Origin: Funiculus sociatus GB2-C1
GTDB taxonomy: Bacteria; Cyanobacteriota; Cyanobacteriia; Cyanobacteriales; FACHB-T130
DNA: 64,000 bases
Direction: 5' to 3'
Assembly: GCF_039962115.1 (NCBI RefSeq)
Contig: NZ_JAMPKJ010000012.1
Span: 52,989-116,988, forward strand
The position numbers and the translations under genes were made by a program. The notes under the pieces were generated by a model. That model searched no databases and was not told the DNA's origin. It was given only the letters and a program-made list of their open reading frames with translations. Every line of letters begins with the position of its first letter. The first letter of the stretch is position 1. Shown in pieces: positions 54,920 to 63,898 of the stretch.

Positions 54920-56374
54920 TTAAGACATAAAGAAACGAGTAGGACGGTTCGCCCGAATTTCAAAACTGTTGAGATAGCCGACTGGATTGCTGGGATCAAA
55001 GCCTTTTTTGTCGATGAATACATCAGGTGATTCTACTTTGTAATCATCTTTAGGACACTCAATTCCCATTTCTGCGGCAATATTGCGATAGAGGTCGGTT
55101 CGCCAGCCTTTGCTTGCCAGTTGTTCGGCATTTTTAGGAAATTCCTTAATTTGTCCCCAACGAGCTGCTTGAGTCATCAACCAAATGCTTCTGGAGCGCC
55201 AGAGAAATGTTGAATGTTCTCCTGGCTCTTTGGGAATACCGTTAGGAATATCGAAGAAAATTGTGCCGTCAGTTGATTTTATAGTGCGGTCTTTGCCATC
55301 AAAGCCCCCATAGTTGTATTCACCCATAATTGCAGGGCGCGTAAATTTATCCACTGGGCCTTTTTTAGGTTTTGCACCCGTAAACGAGCGCTCGGTAAGT
55401 AGCGTGGCAACTTCTTGGCGGTTTTCGGGTTTGCTGCAATACTGGCACGCTTCAATCATTGCCTTAACTAGCGAATTATAGGTTTTGGGATTTTTGTTGA
55501 TGAAATCTTCCATCACTCCCAAAAGTCGGTCTGGGTGTCCGAGCCAAACTTCTTTACCTTGAGCGAAGGTAAAGCCGATTCCCTGTTCGCCAGTAGTTGC
55601 TTTTTCGTAAATGGCTCGTGTATTCCAAGGCTCTGCAACCATGTAGGCTTGCATTGCTCCAATCCGCACGTTACTAACCATCTGCGGTGGGGGAACGATG
55701 ATGACACGAAATTCCTTGAGGGGATCGACTCCGGCGGCGGCAGATAAATAGCGGACGAAGTATTCGTAAATGGATGAACTGAGTACAACAGCCCAAACTC
55801 TCTGTTCTGGTGGTTGACTGTCAAAGTAGGCTCTAAATTGTTTACCAAATTCTTCTAAAGCGCGATCGCCATACTGTTGTTGGTACTCATGCCAGGGACG
55901 CAACCCAAAATCCCACATAGCTTTGTTCATCGTCATGGCATTACCGTGACGGTGAATTACCATAGCGGCACACATGGGGGCGTGGCGTGCGCCTTCGGCT
56001 CCGATTCTGGCATTAGTTACGGCTCCGGAGACAACAGGCGCGGCATCGGTGCGCCCAAATATTAATCCGTCGCGGGAGGTTGCCCAGCTAGCTTCGCGGA
56101 CGAGTTTGACGTTAAGGCCGTATTTGCGGAAAAATCCTTTTTTCCATGCGATCGCAAACGGCGCGCAGTCATTAACGGGAACGTAGCCAACGGTAATGTC
56201 AGATTTTTCTAAATCGCCAGGGTTTACTATTTGTTTGATAGCCCTAGCTTCTTCGGTGAGTCCTTTGGCAGAGCGATCGCCGCTAATTGCACATGAAGAT
56301 AATGCCATCCCTGCTGCGGTGGCACCCATGCCTTCAAGAAATTTTCGTCGCGTCCAATCTGGGGTGTAACTCAT
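54920..56374 (-). CDS. NrtA/CmpA-type substrate-binding lipoprotein
   Basis: 484 residues. Twin-arginine start RRKFLEGMGATAAG and the lipobox-like MALSSCAISG suggest Tat export and lipid anchoring. The binding domain has DITVGYVPVNDCAPFAIA, EASWATSRDGLIFGRTDAAPVVSGAV and APMCAAMVIHRHGNAMTMNK. The family covers nitrate, nitrite, bicarbonate, cyanate and aliphatic sulphonate binders; the usual NrtA or CmpA ligand signature cannot be assigned by eye. Longer than classic NrtA at its C-terminus. Gene order on the minus strand is permease, binding protein, ATPase, Usp. Confidence 0.85.
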   Translation of the reverse strand: MSYTPDWTRRKFLEGMGATAAGMALSSCAISGDRSAKGLTEEARAIKQIVNPGDLEKSDITVGYVPVNDCAPFAIAWKKGFFRKYGLNVKLVREASWATSRDGLIFGRTDAAPVVSGAVTNARIGAEGARHAPMCAAMVIHRHGNAMTMNKAMWDFGLRPWHEYQQQYGDRALEEFGKQFRAYFDSQPPEQRVWAVVLSSSIYEYFVRYLSAAAGVDPLKEFRVIIVPPPQMVSNVRIGAMQAYMVAEPWNTRAIYEKATTGEQGIGFTFAQGKEVWLGHPDRLLGVMEDFINKNPKTYNSLVKAMIEACQYCSKPENRQEVATLLTERSFTGAKPKKGPVDKFTRPAIMGEYNYGGFDGKDRTIKSTDGTIFFDIPNGIPKEPGEHSTFLWRSRSIWLMTQAARWGQIKEFPKNAEQLASKGWRTDLYRNIAAEMGIECPKDDYKVESPDVFIDKKGFDPSNPVGYLNSFEIRANRPTRFFMS

Positions 56375-56570
56375 AGTTTTGGTTTTTTAATGCTTTAACT
56401 CAACCAAACGCCACTGGGTTTAACAGTTACCTATTAGTCATCACAGGAATTGAGTATTTAACACCAATTCCTGTAGAAAGCGCACCTTAGCCTTAGCGAA
56501 GATAATTTGCAGTGATACAAGTTAAGTCCGCAGAATGCGAGACTATGTAAGTATTAAGTATTTTGAAACC

Positions 56571-56620
56571 GCAAGCCTCGGCGAGTTTTGTTTGCGTAGC
56601 TGCGAATTCTATTCGCTAGG
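56571..56620. repeat. gcgaattctattcg repeat copy
   Basis: ggcgagttttgtttgcgtag ctgcgaattctattcg is a variant of the repeat following the terminator at 43246. It lies between the permease and binding-protein genes, in the 250-base gap of the operon. Confidence 0.6.
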
Positions 56621-56625
56621 TGTTT

Positions 56626-57474
56626 TTAAGACGCTTTAGGACGGCGGTGAGTCACTAAAGCCTGAAGTTGACCAACTGCGTAGTCTAAAAGTAACCCAGT
56701 TAAGCCAATTACCAGTACTGCTAAAAATACGGAACTCAGGTTTAAGCGACTCCATTCATCCCAAACAAAGAAGCCGATTCCAATCCCGCCAGTGAGCATT
56801 TCTACAGCAACAATCACCAGCCAAGCAATACCTAAGCTGATCCGCAAACCAGTAAAAATGTATGGCAAACTTGCAGGCCAAATAATCTTAGTTATCCGTC
56901 GCCAGCGTGGCATTTCCAGCACTCGCGCTACATCTAAATAATCTTTGGAAACGCTAGAAACCCCCAGTGCGGTGTTGATAATCGTAGGCCACAAGGAGGT
57001 GATGAAGATAACAAAAATTGCTGAGGGATCTGCCAAGTTGAAGATGGCTAAGGCGATAGGTAGCCAAGCTAGCGGCGATACGGGTTTCAGAATTTGAATT
57101 ATGGGATTGAGTGCCATCATCGCTGGTTTAGACATCCCGATCAGAAAACCAATGGGAATTGCAACCAGCGCACCCAGTCCAAAACCAATTAATACCCGTC
57201 GCAAACTGGCTAGTAATAACCATCCAATTCCCAAATCTCCGGGGCCGCGTTCATAGAACGGGTTGAGAATAAAGTCCAAATTGGCAACTAAAGCCTCCGC
57301 TGGGGTGGGCATCAAATCGCTTCGCCACAAGGCTACCATCCACCACAGTAATATCAACCCCAAAAAACCAAGTGCAGGTAGTATAACTACATCCCGGACT
57401 ATCACAGGTTTCGCTCGTTTCCAGGCTACCTGCCCAGCAACAGCGATCGCAGACAGATTCAGCTGCAATATCAT
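56626..57474 (-). CDS. NrtB/CmpB-type ABC importer permease
   Basis: 282 residues from ATG 57474, which follows a strong gaggag; a GTG at 57495 would add 7. Six membrane helices. The inner-loop EAA motif region is in VARVLEMPRWRRITKIIWPASLPYIFTGLRIS. First gene of the operon on the minus strand. Family sure, substrate (nitrate, bicarbonate, cyanate, others) not. Confidence 0.9.
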   Translation of the reverse strand: MILQLNLSAIAVAGQVAWKRAKPVIVRDVVILPALGFLGLILLWWMVALWRSDLMPTPAEALVANLDFILNPFYERGPGDLGIGWLLLASLRRVLIGFGLGALVAIPIGFLIGMSKPAMMALNPIIQILKPVSPLAWLPIALAIFNLADPSAIFVIFITSLWPTIINTALGVSSVSKDYLDVARVLEMPRWRRITKIIWPASLPYIFTGLRISLGIAWLVIVAVEMLTGGIGIGFFVWDEWSRLNLSSVFLAVLVIGLTGLLLDYAVGQLQALVTHRRPKAS

Positions 57475-58063
57475 TATGAAGCTCCTCAGAGTCACTCTTT
57501 TTGGTACACGAAACCAGAGCAGTACCAGCCGGGGACACTGACAAGTTCAGAACATTCCGAAAAATGCTGACTTTACCAGTCTCCTCTCAATGCCTACGAA
57601 GTTAGCTGACGGGCTAGGGCTGAGAGATGCCCTTCTAGACGTTGGATGAAGAATCAAAGAGTAAGGATGAATAATCTTTTTTATTCCACCTTGCGCCTTT
57701 CACCTATCACCTTGTTCCAGATATGCCCCAAAATTTGGTTCCTCCGCTCCAGCTTCCACGCCGACTTATAGGCTGCGAAACACTGGATTAGGCTGACTTA
57801 CTCAAACCTTTGTCGAGTTTAACACTCCTCTGATGATTCGTCTATCTTACTCACGGCATATAATTTTTTATATTTATTGCCTCCGTATTTGTACTGAAAG
57901 GTTGACTGTCATTTATTCTGAATTTTTGTGATGTTGAATACAGCTATACATTGATGCTTAACCTATCACCTTTCTTTAGGCAGATAGTGTGGCGAAGTGC
58001 AAATACATTATGTTAAAAATAGTAGAGATAACTAAACATTATAGGAGTTATAAGGTGGCAACA
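57475..58063. other. 589-base divergent spacer
   Basis: Promoter region for the NrtB-like operon (minus) and DUF1830 gene (plus). No NtcA box (GTA-N8-TAC at standard position) was recognised, no repeat or hairpin stood out. Confidence 0.4.
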
Positions 58064-58339
58064 ATGCTTGAAACACTTTCCCCTCTGGCTTCTGAATCCT
58101 ATGAGCAAATTCTTTGCTTCTATACCAACTCTACTAGCCAAATTCAAATTGCACGCCTTACTAATATTGAAAAGTTTAGTTTTGAAAAAATAGTTTTTCC
58201 GGGAGAGCGTTTATTTTTTGACGCCATGCCAGATGCTCAACTTGAAATTGAGAAAGGCATGAAAGGAACTACAAAATTAGTCGATAAAATCAGATGCGAT
58301 CTCCTGCGCGTTTATGAAAAGAGCAGTGGTATGGAATGA
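58064..58339 (+). CDS. DUF1830 family protein
   Basis: 91 residues from ATG 58064 (preceded by ataaggtggca); a GTG at 58055 is possible. The family core is complete: YEQILCFYTNSTSQIQIARL, EKIVFPGERLFFDAMPDAQLEI. Small soluble protein of unknown role, found throughout cyanobacteria. Monocistronic. Confidence 0.88.
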   Translation: MLETLSPLASESYEQILCFYTNSTSQIQIARLTNIEKFSFEKIVFPGERLFFDAMPDAQLEIEKGMKGTTKLVDKIRCDLLRVYEKSSGME

Positions 58340-58512
58340 AAACAGTCAGTTAACTAGCCCTAAAATTGATTATGAATTAGAGGCATAAAACTGAGTTTTC
58401 AATGCCTAGGTAGGCGCTCAAAAAGATTGGGCTTAGTCAGCTCGTGTGATCCTTAAGGTAAGGTAAATTTAGGAAGTGCTACGCTTAAAGACTCAAGAGC
58501 GCCTAAGCCATA

Positions 58513-59754
58513 ATGGATTTTAGTCAACTACTGATCGATAAATCTCAAACAATTACAGATAAATGGATTGAAGCCGTTCGCAGTGATAGACAGATTCAAA
58601 GTGCCGACGATCTATCCCGCACGGCTATACAGAATCATCTTCCCGATGTTCTCAGGGCGATGGCAACCGTGCTGGCCAAATATCAGGAAAGTGATATTAA
58701 TACTTTAGTAGAGGCGAGTTTGGAGCATGGCGTTCTCCGAGCTGGACAAGGCTTTGAACCAATAGAAATTGCGCGGGAGTATCGTCTACTGCGCCAGGTG
58801 ACATTTTCTACTTTAGAGGAGGATCTGAAGCAGGCCTCTTCGATAGACGTGATGCGAGCGGTTCGTTTAATTGATGCTGTAGTGGATGAAGCGATCGCGC
58901 AATGTTTTAAAAGCTACATGGAGCAGCGCTTAGGGGAATTACAGCAGCTGCAAAGTCAGTTACAACTTAACAATCAGGAACTGACTCGCTTAGTGAGAGC
59001 TAATCAGGAAAGCCTCTCTCATCTAGCCCACGAACTGAAAACCCCTTTGACCTCAATTATTGGCTACTCAGAGCTGTTTTTGCGCCAACAAAGAAATAAA
59101 GATCAGGTGAACGACAACCTTCGCAATTTGGAACACATTGATAAAGTGTTATGGGGCGGGCGACAGTTACTTCGTCTGATCAACGATACTTTAGAAATTT
59201 CCCGCTATGAAGCCGGGAAGATGAAATTGCAGCCATCATCCACGAATGTGCGCTCTTTAATTAACAGCGTTATCGAGATGGTGCAGCCTTTGGCAAACTC
59301 AAAACAGCTACAGATGATCGTAGAGTGCGATTGGGCTACCGCCGATAGCTCCGCGACTCTTCGAGAAGGGCTACGCCCAAGACCGGCTCCGGAGCGGGTT
59401 TTCACAGATCCCTTGCGATTGCAGCAGATTATCACAAATCTACTCTCAAATGCGATTCGTTACACCGAGGCGGGAAGTATCAAATTAACCTGTCAAACAG
59501 TATCGCCAGAGGAATGGGCGATAGCGATCGCTGACACCGGAATTGGCATAGAACCAGAAGACCAAATCCGCATCTTTGAACCCTACTTTCAAGCTGGTTC
59601 CAGCCAGCAATCCTACCACCCTCACAGTACAGGACTGGGACTGGCAATAGTCTCTCGGTTAGTCAAACTATTGCAAGGCAAAATGGAACTTGTTTCCGAA
59701 ATCGGCATTGGCTCCACCTTCACCGTTATTTTTCCCTTAGAAGTCCAAATCTAA
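58513..59754 (+). CDS. RsbRD_N-type histidine kinase with small repeat-derived insertion
   Basis: 413 residues. N-terminal helical RsbRD-type domain (about 1-140: IQNHLPDVLRAMATVL, EIAREYRLLRQ), coiled coil, HisKA with LSHLAHELKTPLTSIIGY, and HATPase with NLLSNAIRYTE, DTGIGI and GLGLAIV. Residues about 278-292 (DSSATLREGLRPRP), just before RVFTDPLR, are an insertion relative to the usual family layout; their DNA (59342-59386) contains cttcgagaagggctacgcc, a dispersed-repeat-like string. Soluble; stimulus unknown; no response regulator beside it. Confidence 0.88.
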   Translation: MDFSQLLIDKSQTITDKWIEAVRSDRQIQSADDLSRTAIQNHLPDVLRAMATVLAKYQESDINTLVEASLEHGVLRAGQGFEPIEIAREYRLLRQVTFSTLEEDLKQASSIDVMRAVRLIDAVVDEAIAQCFKSYMEQRLGELQQLQSQLQLNNQELTRLVRANQESLSHLAHELKTPLTSIIGYSELFLRQQRNKDQVNDNLRNLEHIDKVLWGGRQLLRLINDTLEISRYEAGKMKLQPSSTNVRSLINSVIEMVQPLANSKQLQMIVECDWATADSSATLREGLRPRPAPERVFTDPLRLQQIITNLLSNAIRYTEAGSIKLTCQTVSPEEWAIAIADTGIGIEPEDQIRIFEPYFQAGSSQQSYHPHSTGLGLAIVSRLVKLLQGKMELVSEIGIGSTFTVIFPLEVQI

Positions 59755-59804
59755 AATCAGTTCTGATTCCCAACCTAAGCCTAGAAGGAATTCATGAATC
59801 GCCT

Positions 59805-60938
59805 CTACTCTGCTCCTAAAGCTACTTGCAAAACTGCTCTAGGAAGGCGAAACCAAAAACACGAACCACCTTGAGGACGAGTTGAATAACCAATGCTACC
59901 ACCCCAGCGTTCAACCGTAATCCGGCAAAAATATAGCCCTAATCCAGCTTTGCCAGATTTCTCTCGTCCTTGGGAAAATTTTTGAAATAGATTTTTAGAA
60001 ATATCCTCCGGCACGCCAGGCCCTTCATCGTCCACAGTAAACAGAATAAATTCGCCATCTTGGTTTACGTCAACCGTCACAGTAGAACCCAACGGACTGT
60101 GACGAAAAGCATTTTCCACCAAATTAAAAAGCACCCTCTCCAAACGTGAGTTTTCACCAACTACCTTCCAATCTTGAGCCATATCAATATTTGGCTCCAA
60201 CTGCAATATTCTTTTGTTTAGTGAAAAAGTCGGCAACAAAGCCTCTACAACCTCCCTTGCACACCTCACCGCATCGGGAGCTTGGGCAGAATCGACAGTA
60301 AAATCCTCAAGGGATTTTACCTCAGCAGAAAATGCCTTCAATATCTCCTGAATTAGCATTTCTTGCTTGATAGATTGCCTTTTGCCAATTTCCAGGCGAT
60401 CTCTTCCTTTAGCTGTCAAATTTTCCATAGCCAGCAGTGCAAAACAGCAATTTATTCCCGTTAATTGCCCCGCCACATCGTGCAAAATGCAGTGAAGTAA
60501 AATTTCTTTTTTCTGAGTTTCTTTGAGTAAATAGTGATAAGTTAAATTATTTTGCCTAGCCTTCTGTATAAGAGACTGTTTTTCTTCATAAGCAACACCT
60601 AATAACTCAATTAATAGTATTTTCTTATTTTCCAAACGAACTGCTGAAGCCTCAAGATGGCATTCCTGCCCAGACATATCAATTTCACTCCACAATCCCG
60701 ACTTCAGACGTTGGGCAATATTATCATGCCAAAAATCCTCAGCGTCGATGAGAAAGTTTTCCAGAAAAGGAAACTTTGTCTGTATATTTATTTTATTCTC
60801 TTCAGAAGTGGCATTCGGGTAAAATTGGATGAACCATTTTGGTACATTGCCAACGACTTGAAAATAACAGTCATTAAGATGTTCTAAAACTACAGTGTCC
60901 AGAATTGCAAAAAGTTCATCCGTGATAGATTTATTCAT
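59805..60938 (-). CDS. Histidine kinase of the OmpA/GTPase operon
   Basis: 377 residues from ATG 60938 (GTG-like longer start at 60953 adds 5). The N-terminal ~150 residues resemble cyanobacterial PAS-like sensors (NDCYFQVVGNVPKWF). The kinase core has HCILHDVAGQLTG (H box with Asp) and the HATPase motifs NLVENAFRHSPLG, DDEGPGVP and GLGLYFCR. It is the last gene of the minus-strand operon that starts with the OmpA-like gene, 62 bases after the collapsed cyclase frame. Confidence 0.85.
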   Translation of the reverse strand: MNKSITDELFAILDTVVLEHLNDCYFQVVGNVPKWFIQFYPNATSEENKINIQTKFPFLENFLIDAEDFWHDNIAQRLKSGLWSEIDMSGQECHLEASAVRLENKKILLIELLGVAYEEKQSLIQKARQNNLTYHYLLKETQKKEILLHCILHDVAGQLTGINCCFALLAMENLTAKGRDRLEIGKRQSIKQEMLIQEILKAFSAEVKSLEDFTVDSAQAPDAVRCAREVVEALLPTFSLNKRILQLEPNIDMAQDWKVVGENSRLERVLFNLVENAFRHSPLGSTVTVDVNQDGEFILFTVDDEGPGVPEDISKNLFQKFSQGREKSGKAGLGLYFCRITVERWGGSIGYSTRPQGGSCFWFRLPRAVLQVALGAE

Positions 60939-61000
60939 GATTTTACCAAGCAAGAATATATTTTTATTGGTTCAACTATTCCTGTCAGCGACAGGGTGGG

Positions 61001-61216
61001 TTATGAAAATTTTTCTTGTAAGCTATCAATCTTTTGAAAAGTATTTTCATCGATAAGAATCTCCCTCGGACGCGCTAGGCTTTCCAGCCTTGCAGCCAAG
61101 TTCCCTCCCCAATTAGACAAGCAACCATTTTTTTTCACGAAAAGATAAGCAGGAGAACGATTTTGTATTGTCAGCTTATAAAGGTAATCAAGTATCGGAT
61201 ACGGAAGGTCAAGCAT
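61001..61216 (-). pseudogene. Collapsed PAS/adenylate-cyclase gene (internal deletion)
   Basis: 71 codons. The first half (LDYLYKLTIQNRSPAYLFVKKNGCLSNWGG) looks like the N-terminus of cyanobacterial PAS-like sensors. The second half, NLAARLESLARPREILIDENT, matches the class III cyclase segment VNLAARLES...PGEILIDE. The catalytic domain between the two is missing, and the join (GG|NLAARL) keeps frame. I infer an in-frame deletion that removed most of a sensor-cyclase gene. Start ATG directly abuts the GTPase stop. Confidence 0.65.
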
Positions 61217-61714
61217 CTATCCCTCCATGATTTGTTGTCCAAGAGTCAGAAAAGCTTCTTCTACACCTAAACCTGTTTTTGCACTTCCTTTAATTACTGT
61301 CCAGTTCCTTTCTGCTAGTTCATCCATTGAGCTATCGTCAATATCCCATTCGTCTTTTAAATCCCATTTGTTGAGGACAAGGATAAAAGGAACTGTCCCG
61401 ATAGTATCTTCTACCCGTTTTTGGAGGTTAAAGGCTTTATCAAGGGTAGTACGACGGGTTCCATCTACTACTACAAGATAACCGGATGAGCCGCGCAAAT
61501 AAGACATTCGCACCTTTTGAAATTCGTCTTCTCCATAGAGATCCCAGAGAATGAAATTTATTTCCTTTTCTCCGACTTTTACTAATTTTTTATCAATTTT
61601 CACGCCTACGGTAGTTTGGTAAATATCTGAGTAAATGCTGTGGACAAAACGGGCGACGAGGCTGGTTTTTCCTGTAGCGAAGGCACCCACCATGCAAATT
61701 TTTTTCTGGATCAT
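61217..61714 (-). CDS. Small Ras-like GTPase
   Basis: 165 residues. P-loop GAFATGKTSL, switch I TTVGVKIDKK, WDLYGEDEF (G3 with DLYG in place of DTAG), NKWDL and SAKTG specificity motif. Size and motifs are those of bacterial Ras-superfamily (Rab-like) GTPases. ATG lies two bases after the OmpA stop; the broken cyclase starts at its stop codon. A GAP is not visible unless the collapsed gene once provided one. Confidence 0.9.
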   Translation of the reverse strand: MIQKKICMVGAFATGKTSLVARFVHSIYSDIYQTTVGVKIDKKLVKVGEKEINFILWDLYGEDEFQKVRMSYLRGSSGYLVVVDGTRRTTLDKAFNLQKRVEDTIGTVPFILVLNKWDLKDEWDIDDSSMDELAERNWTVIKGSAKTGLGVEEAFLTLGQQIMEG

Positions 61715-61716
61715 GG

Positions 61717-63498
61717 TTAGTTAATCCCTCGGTTGGGGAGATCGGTTATAATTACTTTGAAAGAGACGCGGCGGTTCAATGCTTGATTCGGATCTGTAGA
61801 ACTATTGGCTAAAGGTTGACTTGAACCGACACCTATATTTTTCAGGTTGACGTTTTCAATCCCTCGTGAGGTCAAAATAGATGCGATCGCATTTGCACGT
61901 GCAGAGCTTAGTATTATGTTTCTCTGTTCCAAACCTCCCCTGTTCGAGTGTCCTAAAATATCAATGCTGACAGCTTTATCCAAAACTCGTGCGGTATTTG
62001 TAATATTTTTAATTCCTTGAATCAAGTTCTGTAGTTTCTGCTCCTCCCCAGCTATAAGTTGTGTAGTTCCTTCTTCAAAAAGTATCACTTTTTTTTCAAT
62101 TTCTGCCTTTGCAGAGAGCAGCTTTGCTAATTCTGGATCAACCAGATTCTCTTCCTGGTATTTAGTAATTCCGGGAATAAACTGCACTATTTTTCTGGTT
62201 TCCCCAATCCATTGACGAGGGGCGGAACCCGTAGCATAAAGAATGCCATTTTCGTCAATTTTCAGAGAGACAGTTTCAGGAGGTTTGAGCAATTGTTTGG
62301 CTCTGGCAACTACAAATTGTGAATCCAGGGATAGGTAAGGCTTCCACTTGCTGATAACTGCCTTGGGGTTGACATTTGCTTGTTTCATCAGGGCTATTGG
62401 ATCTGCTGCCAACGGATCGCGAAGCCCGGAAATATAATATTTACCCCAATGCTTCTCGGCACTACTCACAGTGATTCCCGGCTGGTCATTCAGTTTTTCT
62501 AGATAAGTTTCCCAACGTCTGTTTTCTCGGAAGGAAATAAAACCCCAGCTTCCCAAAGCTAACAGGATAACTCCCCAAAATATCAATAAAAAAGGGGAAG
62601 TTTTTTCTTTTTTTAGTTGGTAATCAGTTTGAAGACAGTCTTCAAGATAAGGTTTGCTAGCTTCAAAAGGAGAAGTCTCCCCGTCGAAAGCATAAAGTTC
62701 CTTTCTTTGCTGGCGGTGAATTTTTTCTATCGCTTCTTGGAAAACAAACTTTAATTCTTTGGGAGCGTTTCCTCGGATAATACCAGCTAATATAGCCTGC
62801 GGCCCCTGTTCAATCCAAATGGTCAGTTCTCCAAATTGCAACGTATCCAGCGACTCGCCGGTTTGCACACTGAAGGAGTCTTGGACAAAATCCCGGATAG
62901 CTGTCAACATCGCTGAAATTAAGTCTGCATCCTGAGCCTCTACCAAATTAGCTACTACGTGTTGCAGCAATAATCCAGTTTTTTTGTGGATGAGAAAGAC
63001 TTGTTCAACTCGATAGAGAAGCGTGCGGAGAAGCACAACTTCGGCGAAGGATTTGCCAGTTTGTAAAGCTTCCAATCTCCATTTAAAACCTTGTGGGGAT
63101 AGGCTGTGTTCAATGCTTTGATTAAGCGATTGGATGGTTGCTTCAAGTGTTGTGGCAATAGCTTTGCGGCTGGCTGGCCCGATGACGGGAAAAATGGCAT
63201 CTGCAAGAACAGTGAGGTCTTTTCTAACAGAGGTTTGAATGGCTTCTTCTATGGTAGGAACTATTGCTTCGGATAGCTGTTTATCTTGCATTGAGCGCAG
63301 GATAATTGCTTCCGGAAGCATTTTGCTCAAATCCTCTGGTTGAATGTTGGGGTTATTTAATCGGTCATACAGTTTGTCAAGTTCGCTTTTATCAATACCA
63401 AGGAGCAGACTGCGGAGTTGAACAAGCTCCTCATTCGATGCAGAATTATTATTGTTTGGAGTCTCGCTGGAGTCATTCTGGGTGTAAGAGTCAGTCAT
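61717..63498 (-). CDS. OmpA-like C-terminal domain protein with long helical N-terminus
   Basis: 593 residues. Residues 1-290 are acidic and helical, with no signal peptide. One membrane helix (about 300-322: SPFLLIFWGVILLALGSWGFISF). Then a BON-like part (about 330-430) and a C-terminal OmpA/MotB peptidoglycan-binding domain (DILGHSNRGG, LSSARANAIASILTSRGI, ANSSTDPNQALNRRVSFKV). Topology suggests a cytosolic N-terminus and peptidoglycan contact. First gene of the operon with the GTPase and kinase. Confidence 0.88.
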   Translation of the reverse strand: MTDSYTQNDSSETPNNNNSASNEELVQLRSLLLGIDKSELDKLYDRLNNPNIQPEDLSKMLPEAIILRSMQDKQLSEAIVPTIEEAIQTSVRKDLTVLADAIFPVIGPASRKAIATTLEATIQSLNQSIEHSLSPQGFKWRLEALQTGKSFAEVVLLRTLLYRVEQVFLIHKKTGLLLQHVVANLVEAQDADLISAMLTAIRDFVQDSFSVQTGESLDTLQFGELTIWIEQGPQAILAGIIRGNAPKELKFVFQEAIEKIHRQQRKELYAFDGETSPFEASKPYLEDCLQTDYQLKKEKTSPFLLIFWGVILLALGSWGFISFRENRRWETYLEKLNDQPGITVSSAEKHWGKYYISGLRDPLAADPIALMKQANVNPKAVISKWKPYLSLDSQFVVARAKQLLKPPETVSLKIDENGILYATGSAPRQWIGETRKIVQFIPGITKYQEENLVDPELAKLLSAKAEIEKKVILFEEGTTQLIAGEEQKLQNLIQGIKNITNTARVLDKAVSIDILGHSNRGGLEQRNIILSSARANAIASILTSRGIENVNLKNIGVGSSQPLANSSTDPNQALNRRVSFKVIITDLPNRGIN

Positions 63499-63898
63499 TA
63501 TTCAAATCCCCCGTTTCACTATTCAGATTAATTGGCTACGTCAGGTGAGGGGGTGGGAGCCATTCAGCTATTTACTGAGATTTTAAGCCTAAAATAACCC
63601 AAGATTGAAGTGTTGTATCTGCAATCTGGCAATTTGGGGCATTTTTTATCCGGATGCTCCTCCAAGGGGTTAAAACTTTTTTCGGTTTCCGCCATCTGGT
63701 TGCCGAAAATAAGGCCTCTAACTTTATCCAAGTTGCCAATCTTAGCGCTACTTATACCGGAAATATAAAAAATCTTTTTTCGGTAGCTGGTTTGGCTTCA
63801 AAAGATTGCAATGAGTTTAAATTGTGGAAGTTTATAAGGAGCTATTGACAAAAACTCCAATATTGCCAGTGTAAAGGTAAATGGTATTATAGCGTTTC
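63499..63898. other. 400-base spacer between OmpA operon and IS630 end
   Basis: AT-rich; a plus-strand frame (63654-63848) is not protein-like enough to call. No terminal inverted repeat of the transposon was recognised. The OmpA operon promoter should be here. Confidence 0.4.

Noticed and set aside
63654..63848. 64-codon plus-strand frame
   Set aside because: No Shine-Dalgarno, no family, spacer-like composition.
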